Positions 1 to 5,731 of a stretch of DNA of 5,993 nucleotides are shown one piece after another; within the stretch, counting starts at the first letter, position 1; each line of letters begins with the position of its first letter. Source of the DNA: Lachnospiraceae bacterium (GTDB lineage: Bacteria; Bacillota; Clostridia; Lachnospirales; Lachnospiraceae); contig JAFUXY010000186.1 in the NCBI GenBank assembly GCA_017477005.1, forward strand, positions 1 to 5,993, read 5' to 3'. Under the pieces are notes generated by a model that saw nothing but the letters and a program-made list of their open reading frames with translations, did not search any database and was not told the origin of the DNA. The position numbers and the translations under genes were made by a program.

Positions 1-344
1 CTCACTCCAGGACAAGAATCGTACAAAATGCCTTTTTCATCCAGCGCATCCATCTGTTCCCGCACCGCTCCATACAGGCTCGGCTCACCCGAATGCAGAC
101 GCGCCACCTCTTTTCCGGATTTGGCCGCCTGCACAATGGCGTTGATTACCTCTTCCAAATGCATCCTGGCGCTGTCCAAAACCACACATCCAGCTTTGGC
201 ATATTCCAACAACGCAGGATTCACCAGCGATCCAGCAAAGATAATCACATCCGCCCGCTCCAGAAGCTCCTTGCCCCGCACCGTGATCAAATCCTTCGCG
301 CCCGGCCCCGCTCCCACAAAATGCACCTTGATTTCATTCATCAT
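1..344 (-). CDS. cbiF: Cobalt-precorrin-4 C11-methyltransferase, N-terminal part (3' end outside window)
   Basis: CbiF uses S-adenosylmethionine to methylate C11 of cobalt-precorrin-4. The first 114 residues, about 45% of the usual ~250, are present. They begin MMNEIKVHFVGAGPGAKDLI and show the tetrapyrrole (class III) methyltransferase N-terminal domain: VGAGPGAKDLITVRG (10-24), ADVIIFAGSLVNPALL (31-46), LDSARMHLEEV (56-66), RLHSGEPSLYGAVREQMD (82-99) and the start of the CPGVSS-type motif at the edge. The CbiF/CobM subgroup is set by AGSLVNP and SLYGAVREQ. The canonical GDP in the HTGDPSLYG motif reads GEP. The ATG at 344 overlaps the cbiD stop as ATGA; a second in-frame ATG at 341 has a better distance (7 nt rather than 4) from the AGGA at 352-349, so either may be used. 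cbiD next door makes the anaerobic enzyme more likely than aerobic CobM. Confidence 0.93.
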   Translation of the reverse strand, partial: MMNEIKVHFVGAGPGAKDLITVRGKELLERADVIIFAGSLVNPALLEYAKAGCVVLDSARMHLEEVINAIVQAAKSGKEVARLHSGEPSLYGAVREQMDALDEKGILYDSCPGV

Positions 345-1528
345 TTCGTCCTGCCAATCTCTCCCCATCGCGCGGAAAACACTATACATTCTATTTCCAT
401 TTTTTCTTCTGCTCGTTTATTCAGATAAAAATGAATCCGTCGCATCAATTGTTTCATTACAGGAACTTGAATCCCCCTTTTTTCCAGCAAATCGACAGCT
501 TCTTCCGCCGTATTGGCCTGCAAAATGTGCAGCGCGCATGCAAAAAAACGATCACACTCCAAGTGGCTGTATTCCGACACACATTGAGGGTCGCTGCCAT
601 CCGCAGCACTAGCTCCCGCTTCCATCGCAGCTGTAGAAAGAGCTTCCAATCGCCCGTCCGCTTCCCTCGAATGCGTGTTCATAATCCCGAGTCCGAGCTT
701 CGCCAACTTGCCAATATGCCCCGCTAAAAGCATTTTTTGAAAACCCAGTTCCACCGCCGTATCGATTGCAAATCCAATGTAATTGCTGCAAACGACACAA
801 TTTTCTGGCTCTATCCCGCAGCTCGTTTTCAAGGCTTCCAAACCGTAATTCCCGGGAACGACCACTACTTTCTCATCCCCCATTTCGCGTCGCTGTGTCA
901 TAGAAATGCGAATGGTTTCTAAAAGTGCTTCCGTGCTCATCGGTTTGACAACACCTGTCGTTCCCAAAATGGAAATGCCGCCCTCGATTCCTAGTTTGGG
1001 ATTGAAGGTTTTCTGAGCGATTTTTTCTCCCTCAGGTACAGAAATCGTAATCTCCACGTCTCCCAAAATCCCATATTCCGACAGCACTTCCCGGACTTCT
1101 TTTTCGATCTGCTTTCTCGGTCCGCTATTGATCGCCGCCTCTCCTACCGGCTGATCCAGACCAGGTTTTGTGACTATCCCCACTCCCTCGCCAGCCCGAA
1201 AAAACACCTTATTTGATGTCGATTCCATCTCAGGCGACACCGAATCTGCTTCCTCCGACATCCATTTTGTCTTCTCCACCGGTATCACCCGAACCAACAC
1301 GCACACCTTCGCTCCGCTTGTTATATCCGGGTCGTCTCCCCCATCCTTGATCACTGCGCAGCCTGCTTCGTTCTCCGAGAAAAAAGGATCCAAGATCTCC
1401 GCCTCAAACGGTATGCCCGCCAGTGTTTCAATCCGCACAACCGCTATTTTGGCTTGCGAGAAAAGCATGGTGGCCGCCGCCTTCGCCGCAGCAGCCGCGC
1501 AGCTTCCCGTAGAAAATCCGACCCTCAT
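341..1528 (-). CDS. cbiD: Cobalt-precorrin-5B C1-methyltransferase
   Basis: CbiD is the S-adenosylmethionine-dependent enzyme that methylates C1 of the cobalt-precorrin ring. It belongs to the anaerobic pathway and is the strongest sign in this window of that route. From the ATG at 1528 the protein has 395 residues, slightly longer than the usual ~360-380. Motifs: RVGFSTGSCAAAAAKAA (2-18, the family's GYTTGTCAAAAAKAA start), TKPGLDQPVGEAAINSGPR (120-138), GIEGGISILGTTGVVKPMS (180-198), NYIGFAIDTAVELGF (249-263), LLAGHIGKLAKLGLGIMNTHSREADGR (267-293). A GTG at 1543 could extend it by five residues (MEKWS), but it has no good Shine-Dalgarno and lies inside the AGGTGGAG (1545-1538) that sits 9 nt before the ATG at 1528. 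Its stop TGA overlaps the cbiF start. Residues 90-110 form a polar insertion (KTKWMSEEADSVSPEMESTS) that may explain the extra length. Confidence 0.95.
   Translation of the reverse strand: MRVGFSTGSCAAAAAKAAATMLFSQAKIAVVRIETLAGIPFEAEILDPFFSENEAGCAVIKDGGDDPDITSGAKVCVLVRVIPVEKTKWMSEEADSVSPEMESTSNKVFFRAGEGVGIVTKPGLDQPVGEAAINSGPRKQIEKEVREVLSEYGILGDVEITISVPEGEKIAQKTFNPKLGIEGGISILGTTGVVKPMSTEALLETIRISMTQRREMGDEKVVVVPGNYGLEALKTSCGIEPENCVVCSNYIGFAIDTAVELGFQKMLLAGHIGKLAKLGLGIMNTHSREADGRLEALSTAAMEAGASAADGSDPQCVSEYSHLECDRFFACALHILQANTAEEAVDLLEKRGIQVPVMKQLMRRIHFYLNKRAEEKMEIECIVFSARWGEIGRTK
349..352 (-). promoter_or_regulatory. Ribosome binding site of cbiF within the end of cbiD
   Basis: AGGA lies in the last codons of cbiD, 4 nt before the ATG at 344 and 7 nt before the ATG at 341. 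It supports re-initiation or fresh initiation of cbiF at the overlapping TGA/ATG and leaves the exact ATG open. Confidence 0.5.
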
Positions 1529-1537
1529 ACTCCATTT

Positions 1538-1545
1538 CTCCACCT
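1538..1545 (-). promoter_or_regulatory. Ribosome binding site deciding the cbiD start
   Basis: AGGTGGAG, a close match to the Shine-Dalgarno consensus, ends 9 nt before the ATG at 1528. It contains the GTG (1543) that would otherwise be the longest start, which argues against that GTG. Confidence 0.6.
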
Positions 1546-1569
1546 GCCAGATAGTTACATTTGTTTCAT

Positions 1570-2235
1570 CTATTCAACCAACTCATACAGTACTGCATTG
1601 ATAATGGCTGCAGCCACAGTGCTGCCACCTTTACGCCCTCTGCTCACGATATGCGGCACTTTCGATCGCAAAATCCGCTCCTTCGCCACCTCGACATTCA
1701 CAAAGCCCACCGGCACCCCGACCACAAACGCTGGCTCAAAACCTTCCTTCATCCTATTATATATATGAAGTAACGCAGTTGGCGCGTTTCCGATCACAAA
1801 AATCAGCGGCTCTTTTCGCTGCATAGCCCGTTCCATACTGACGATAGCACGGGTCACGCCCCGTTCCGCAGCTTCCTTCGCCACATCTTCATCACTCATG
1901 AAGCAATGGACGCTTCCGCCAAAACGAGAGAGCACTCGCTGATTGATCCCCATTTTCGCCATTTGCGTGTCCGTACAGATGCTCGTCCCAGACGCAATCC
2001 GTTCCCGCAGGCAAGAAAGCGCACTCTCCGAAAACACCATATTTTGTGCAAAATCAAAATCTGCCGTCGTATGGATGACCCGCAAGACGACGTTTTCCAA
2101 ACACGGATCCACCTTTATATCCCGTTCAGCCAGTTCTGCCCGAATGATCTCAAAACTGCGTCGCTCGATATCAGCTGGAGCAATATGCTCCACCTCGAAT
2201 CGCTCCGACGGCAAATTATGCACCGCTTCATTCAT
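1570..2235 (-). CDS. cbiC: Cobalt-precorrin-8 methylmutase
   Basis: CbiC moves the methyl group from C11 to C12 of the corrin ring in a 1,5-shift, giving cobyrinic acid. The 221 residues match the usual ~210 and the family reads through cleanly: IAPADIERRSFEII (18-31), HTTADFDFA (55-63) whose His55 is the expected catalytic proton donor, SGTSICTDTQMAKMGI (82-97), VIGNAPTALLHI (147-158), VVGVPVGFVNVEVAKE (171-186) and GRKGGSTVAAAIINAVL (200-216). The ATG at 2235 is the first possible one because an in-frame TAG lies 9 nt upstream. The only Shine-Dalgarno, GGAG at 2251-2248, is 12 nt away, longer than ideal, which suggests help from translation of cobD ending 18 nt earlier. The family also covers the aerobic CobH; the cbiD neighbour makes the anaerobic CbiC the right name. 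Confidence 0.95.
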   Translation of the reverse strand: MNEAVHNLPSERFEVEHIAPADIERRSFEIIRAELAERDIKVDPCLENVVLRVIHTTADFDFAQNMVFSESALSCLRERIASGTSICTDTQMAKMGINQRVLSRFGGSVHCFMSDEDVAKEAAERGVTRAIVSMERAMQRKEPLIFVIGNAPTALLHIYNRMKEGFEPAFVVGVPVGFVNVEVAKERILRSKVPHIVSRGRKGGSTVAAAIINAVLYELVE

Positions 2236-2253
2236 AGTTTTCTATCGCTCCAA

Positions 2254-3330
2254 TCACATCGTTATAATACTTCGAATACACTCCACCAACTGCCTGTTTT
2301 CCGCTTCGGATTTGACAGCCACTCTGTAATACCCGGCTCCCAACCCCCAAAAGTTCGTGCAATTCCGTATCAATATCCCTTTTTCCAACAATGCTTCAAA
2401 AAGCGGCTCTTTCGTCTGAAGCAAAAAGTAATTCGCGTCACTACTGTACACTCGGATATCCATTTCACGCAGGGCATCCGACATCCATCGCCTCTGCTCG
2501 GCAATATACTCTCTCGATTGCTCCAAAAAATCGGTTTCTTTCAAAAAGGAACAAGCCGCAGCGCCCATCTCCTGCGCCACCATAGACACATTCCATTCCG
2601 GCAACTGCCGCTGGAGCTTCAATGTCTTTTCCTCATTTCTCATAATCAAATACCCCAACCGGATTCCCGGCATCGATAGCGTCTTTGTGAAGGCATGAAT
2701 CAGAATAGTATCGGGGCAGATTTCTAACGCATTTTTCTTCCACTGCGGAAAACGCCCGCCGCCCATCAAAGGAATAAAACATAGATCCAGAACTGGTATG
2801 ATCGAAAGCTCCCGACATTTTTTCAAAATTTCAAACAAAAAGGTCTCTTCGATCCGTTGCCCTGTCGGGTTGTTTGGAGATGCCAAAATGACAATTTCCA
2901 TTTCTTCAGACAAAAAATACAGGAATTTTTCATCTAAAACAAAATCCTTTGCTTCGTCCAAAAAATAACGCCGGATTTCGCAATCTTCCAATGATCCCAA
3001 CGCCCAGTCATAACCCAAGAACCCCGGCACGACAACACCCGTGCATTTGGGAAGATACGCCCGGACAATCGCCATCAAGAGTTCCGATGCACCGTTTCCG
3101 CAAAGAATCTGTTCCGGTTTCATTCCTTCCCAATCGGCAATCGCCGCCCGCAGCTTGCGACATTCATTATCCGGATAATGATGGGCGTTTTGCAGCGCTC
3201 TTTTCCCGGCCTCCCACAACGGCTCCGGCCAAGGTTCGGCCAACGGATTGGTATTGACTGAAAAATCTATGGCAACCTGCTTCCCAAAGCAATCTCCGCC
3301 GTGCGCAAATCTATTCTCATTCATAATCAT
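2254..3330 (-). CDS. cobD: L-threonine-O-3-phosphate decarboxylase (PLP-dependent, aminotransferase fold type I)
   Basis: CobD decarboxylates L-threonine O-3-phosphate to (R)-1-aminopropan-2-ol phosphate, which CbiB attaches to the corrin ring. Counting from the upstream ATG at 3336 (360 residues): FAHGGD (10-15), DFSVNTNPL (24-32), HYPDNECRKLR (53-63), GNGASELL (80-87), ASPNNPTGQ (152-160), the PLP-ring Asp184, HAFTKTLSMPGIRLGY (214-229) with Schiff-base Lys218 and phosphate-binding Arg226, and NFWGLGAGYYRVAVKS (328-343) with substrate-binding Arg338. The usual DEAF/DECF segment reads DLCF, so the Glu after the Asp is lost while the Asp remains. Three in-frame ATGs (3336, 3330, 3324) compete; the AAGGTG at 3343-3338 is 7 nt from the ATG at 3330, so that start (358 residues) is preferred. 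HisC-like or CobC-like aminotransferases are the alternative, but the position beside cbiB and the GLGAGYYRVAVK end favour CobD. Confidence 0.92.
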   Translation of the reverse strand: MIMNENRFAHGGDCFGKQVAIDFSVNTNPLAEPWPEPLWEAGKRALQNAHHYPDNECRKLRAAIADWEGMKPEQILCGNGASELLMAIVRAYLPKCTGVVVPGFLGYDWALGSLEDCEIRRYFLDEAKDFVLDEKFLYFLSEEMEIVILASPNNPTGQRIEETFLFEILKKCRELSIIPVLDLCFIPLMGGGRFPQWKKNALEICPDTILIHAFTKTLSMPGIRLGYLIMRNEEKTLKLQRQLPEWNVSMVAQEMGAAACSFLKETDFLEQSREYIAEQRRWMSDALREMDIRVYSSDANYFLLQTKEPLFEALLEKGILIRNCTNFWGLGAGYYRVAVKSEAENRQLVECIRSIITM

Positions 3331-3337
3331 TTCCATT

Positions 3338-3343
3338 CACCTT
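3338..3343 (-). promoter_or_regulatory. Ribosome binding site deciding the cobD start
   Basis: AAGGTG between the cbiB stop (3351-3349) and cobD. It is only 1 nt from the ATG at 3336 but 7 nt from the ATG at 3330, so it favours initiation at 3330. Read directly from the sequence; use of the site is inferred. Confidence 0.6.
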
Positions 3344-3348
3344 TGGAT

Positions 3349-4332
3349 CTACAACAACGACATCTTTTTCATAGCCAAAAGCAACATCGAAGCCACGCAC
3401 AACACTTCCCCCAACACTGCTGCCGCCAACATCAGATGGTTGACCCTCCGAATATCCTCCACTTCGATCGCTCGATCATCGTCTCCAATAAAGGGCTTTT
3501 CTTGCAATTTCCCAAAATAATAGGCATTTCCTGCGAGCCTTACATGGAGCGCTCCTGCCACCACGCTTTCGGTCTGCGCGGCATTGGGACTTTTGTGCGC
3601 CCACCGATCTCTTCGAAAAATACGAAACGCATTGTTGGCATCGAAATCCGATCCCAACAGCCCACAGGACAGGATCATCAGCAGAGCCGCAATCCGCGCC
3701 GGAAAAAACGCCAACATATCGTCTAATCTGGCAGCCGCCGTTCCAAAAAATCGATAACGCTCATTTCGATAACCTACCATCGAATCCATTGTGCTGATCG
3801 CCTTATACAAAAATCCCAAAACCGGTCCACCCAAAGCTGCGTAAAGCATCGGCGCTATGACGCCATCTGTCGTATTTTCTGCCACCGTTTCGACAGCCGC
3901 CCGAACAATTCCCGCCTCATCCAACGTCTCCGTATCCCGTCCCACGATCATTGAAACGGCACGCCTGGCCTCCTCTATATTCGACTTCGACAATGCGTCA
4001 AACACACGCATACTCTCTGTTTTCAAGCTCTTTGCTGCCAGCAAATACGCCGTCAAAACCGCCTCAATTGCTATGCCAACCACCGGACAAAAGTGACTAG
4101 AAATATGTAAAACAGCATATGCAATTAATACGGTTGGCACACAAACAAGAACCACCAACAAACAACCCAGCAGGCGTTCTATTATAGGCCTGCGACCTCC
4201 CCCCATCAACCGCCGATCCAGCCATCCAATCCATCGCCCGATAAGACGGATCGGATGCGGCAACTCATGCGGATCGCCAATGAGCAAATCCAAACAAAAC
4301 CCGGCAAAAAAACCAATGATATGTTGTCTCAT
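3349..4332 (-). CDS. cbiB: Adenosylcobinamide-phosphate synthase
   Basis: CbiB is a membrane protein that forms the amide bond between adenosylcobyric acid and (R)-1-aminopropan-2-ol phosphate, the product made from CobD's reaction. The 327 residues fit the family's ~320. Motifs: DLLIGDPHELPHPIRLIGRWI (15-35, the family's LxGDPxxxPHPVxxxG start), DALSKSNIEEARRAVSMIVGRDT (112-134), ETVAENTTDGVIAP (148-161), YKAISTMDSMVGY (176-188), RLDD (202-205), and ESVVAGALHVRLAG (255-268). Hydrophobic segments are at about 4-18, 54-78, 84-100, 212-226 and 299-321. The frame stays open 93 codons further upstream inside cobS, but family homology begins at the ATG at 4332, which overlaps the cobS stop as ATGA with a weak GGCGAG 8 nt upstream. 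That start is used here. cobD follows 12-18 nt downstream, matching the shared aminopropanol-phosphate step. Confidence 0.95.
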   Translation of the reverse strand: MRQHIIGFFAGFCLDLLIGDPHELPHPIRLIGRWIGWLDRRLMGGGRRPIIERLLGCLLVVLVCVPTVLIAYAVLHISSHFCPVVGIAIEAVLTAYLLAAKSLKTESMRVFDALSKSNIEEARRAVSMIVGRDTETLDEAGIVRAAVETVAENTTDGVIAPMLYAALGGPVLGFLYKAISTMDSMVGYRNERYRFFGTAAARLDDMLAFFPARIAALLMILSCGLLGSDFDANNAFRIFRRDRWAHKSPNAAQTESVVAGALHVRLAGNAYYFGKLQEKPFIGDDDRAIEVEDIRRVNHLMLAAAVLGEVLCVASMLLLAMKKMSLL

Positions 4333-5243
4333 GCAATCAACTCGCCAATCGCCATAACCACCGCTGCATTCACCTCGCAGACTACCACAAAATAACCAGC
4401 CAAATCTCCGGTGATTCCGCCAAATTCTCGTCTGCACATGCGGACAAACCAGAAATATGTGCTCCCACAGACAACCGCCAACAAACCGACCGGTGCTGCT
4501 TCGCAAAGCAATCTCCCAAATGGCTGTCCCGATAATCCATTTCGACAAAACAAGGCAAAGGACATTTTGTCCAATAAAATTCCTTCGTACAAAAAAACGC
4601 TTCCCATGCACAAGACAATCAGTCCAACAAACAATTCCAAAAGAATTACTGTTGCAAAAACTTTTTTATTGGGGTCCGCGCTTTTCGCTTCTTCGTACAG
4701 CATCCCTTCCGAACGCGCCGGGCGAACCGTCAATACCGCCAACGCGCTGAGGCATCGTACGACAAAAAAACTGCCCGCTGTCATCAGCATAAAGCTTTGC
4801 GGCTCATTTGGCAATCCCTCCGAAGCATTCCCATACAAAACAATCAAACTCGCCAAATACAACCCCGCTTGTCGCAGCACGCCTATTACCGCAAAAGCGC
4901 CGACCCGCGGGTCTTTTAGAATTTCCAGCTTTTTTTCCCTGCTTTGATAAGATCCTCTGGCATCGGCCGTGTCCATATACCCATCCAGATGAAATCCCCC
5001 TGTGAGCATCAGAGGAACAACCGCAAGAACCAAGGCAGCCACTGTCGATGGAATGGGGTTGCCTAAAAATAATTGACAAATAATCCAAAATACGGTGCCA
5101 ATTACCGCACCCACCCAAGGAAAAAATACGACGCTCGCACCAAACGCTTCCTCGCTCCAGACGACCTGTGGCATCGGAATTTTGGAATACCGTGCGAATG
5201 CAATCAAAGGCGCCTTGATTATTTCCAGCCATTTTCTTTTCAT
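4329..5243 (-). CDS. cobS: Adenosylcobinamide-GDP ribazoletransferase (cobalamin synthase)
   Basis: CobS is an integral membrane enzyme that joins adenosylcobinamide-GDP to alpha-ribazole (phosphate), completing the nucleotide loop. Visible features: an N-terminal FARYSKIPMP (16-25), FFPWVGAVIG (40-49) starting the first membrane segment, the acidic metal-binding signature GGFHLDGYMDTADA (82-95, Asp87/91/94), EILKDPRVGAFAVIG (107-121), and FGGITGDLAGY (274-284) near the end. Hydrophobic segments lie at about 38-60, 66-81, 117-137, 153-172, 196-219, 250-265 and 283-301. At 304 residues it is longer than the usual ~250; the excess is mostly a loop at about 215-250 between membrane segments. The ATG at 5243 overlaps the cobU stop by 4 nt and has only a poor Shine-Dalgarno, so coupling to cobU translation is inferred. 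Its own stop overlaps the cbiB start in the same way. Confidence 0.95.
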   Translation of the reverse strand: MKRKWLEIIKAPLIAFARYSKIPMPQVVWSEEAFGASVVFFPWVGAVIGTVFWIICQLFLGNPIPSTVAALVLAVVPLMLTGGFHLDGYMDTADARGSYQSREKKLEILKDPRVGAFAVIGVLRQAGLYLASLIVLYGNASEGLPNEPQSFMLMTAGSFFVVRCLSALAVLTVRPARSEGMLYEEAKSADPNKKVFATVILLELFVGLIVLCMGSVFLYEGILLDKMSFALFCRNGLSGQPFGRLLCEAAPVGLLAVVCGSTYFWFVRMCRREFGGITGDLAGYFVVVCEVNAAVVMAIGELIA

Positions 5244-5731
5244 AAAACAATCGTCCGATCCGACATCTGCTCCAAAAGCCGGTTGACCTGCTCTGTTGCT
5301 TCTATATAATAATCCGTTTCCGGATCGCCTGTTTTCTCGAAACGATTCGATACGATCACGAGATGCAAAAAAGCCTCTGCCAATGCAGACAGTTCTCTCT
5401 GTATCGTCTCAAGCAGTATACTTTCCTTCAAACCTCTTTCAAACATCTCGTTCGCCACCCAATTTGACACGCACTCCAAAAGCGCCGTTGTTTTTTCGGG
5501 GCGCTGAACATCGGAGAGAATCTGTGGCAGATCAAACGGCGTCTCTGTCAACAAAAAACCCTTTCCTTCCCGACGAAGACGGTGCCGCCGCACCCGCTCC
5601 CTCCCCTCTTCTCCAAAGGGAATCATTGTCGCAATATACAGCCGCTCGCCCTCGCCCGAAAGCTCCAGACAAAGCGCCTCCGCCTGCTCGGACTTTCCGC
5701 TGTCAGGCGTTCCGATAATCGTAATGATCAT
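5240..5731 (-). CDS. cobU: Bifunctional adenosylcobinamide kinase / adenosylcobinamide-phosphate guanylyltransferase, divergent C-terminus
   Basis: CobU phosphorylates adenosylcobinamide and/or transfers GMP to adenosylcobinamide phosphate, giving adenosylcobinamide-GDP, the substrate of CobS. The 163-residue protein starts with a beta strand and P-loop (IIGTPDSGKS, 5-14), then LYIATM (31-36), the ERVRRHRLRR segment (45-54) whose His50 is the likely guanylylated histidine, and LLECVSNWVANEMF (84-97) in the Walker B region. VIVSN (125-129) is present, but the classical SNEVG..IVP...R.FRD stretch is replaced by SNRFEKTGDPETDYY, and the protein stops at SDRTIVL, roughly ten residues before the usual family end. 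It is therefore short compared with the ~175-190 typical length. The ATG at 5731 lies inside cobT; a GGTGA at 5742-5738 sits 6 nt upstream. The stop overlaps the cobS start (ATGA). Family assignment is firm; which of the two activities is kept is not visible. Confidence 0.9.
   Translation of the reverse strand: MIITIIGTPDSGKSEQAEALCLELSGEGERLYIATMIPFGEEGRERVRRHRLRREGKGFLLTETPFDLPQILSDVQRPEKTTALLECVSNWVANEMFERGLKESILLETIQRELSALAEAFLHLVIVSNRFEKTGDPETDYYIEATEQVNRLLEQMSDRTIVL
5283..5310 (+). promoter_or_regulatory. Sigma70/sigmaA-like promoter sequence antisense within cobU (candidate)
   Basis: On the plus strand TTGACC (5283-5288) is followed after 16 nt by a perfect TATAAT (5305-5310). It would start transcription near 5317, running antisense through cobU and cobT. 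It falls in the codons for the YYIEATEQVN region of CobU, so it could be a chance product of Tyr-Tyr-Ile codons (TATTATATA). No plus-strand gene follows within the window, so any role would be antisense RNA or interference. Confidence 0.22.

Noticed and set aside
28..612. Plus-strand open frame of 194 codons
   Set aside because: It lies opposite the conserved cbiF and cbiD reading frames and has low-complexity Ser/Pro/Ile composition without a family signature.
945..950. Plus-strand TTGACA within cbiD
   Set aside because: No -10-like sequence lies 15-19 nt downstream (AATGGA region).
1753..1766. TATAAT on the minus strand within cbiC as an internal operon promoter
   Set aside because: The -10 is perfect, but the sequence about 17 nt upstream (CGCCAA) does not resemble a -35 box, and the AT run is explained by the His-Ile-Tyr-Asn codons.
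2236..2253. Possible terminator or regulatory hairpin between cobD and cbiC
   Set aside because: Only 18 nt with no inverted repeat or T-run; it holds just a distant GGAG ribosome binding site.
1906..2679. Plus-strand open frame of 257 codons
   Set aside because: It is antisense to cbiC and cobD, crosses their boundary, is rich in His, Arg, Ser and Pro, and has no recognisable domain: a shadow of the real genes.
4333..4611. Upstream in-frame extension of cbiB by 93 codons, inside cobS
   Set aside because: The extension has no CbiB similarity, is rich in Cys, Trp and Arg as expected for an out-of-frame reading of cobS, and family homology begins exactly at the ATG at 4332.
4411..4947. Plus-strand open frame of 178 codons
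   Set aside because: It is antisense to cobS, whose membrane and catalytic motifs are read cleanly on the other strand.
5073..5078. Plus-strand TTGACA within cobS
   Set aside because: The nearest possible -10 (TACGGT) is only 12 nt away and a poor match.
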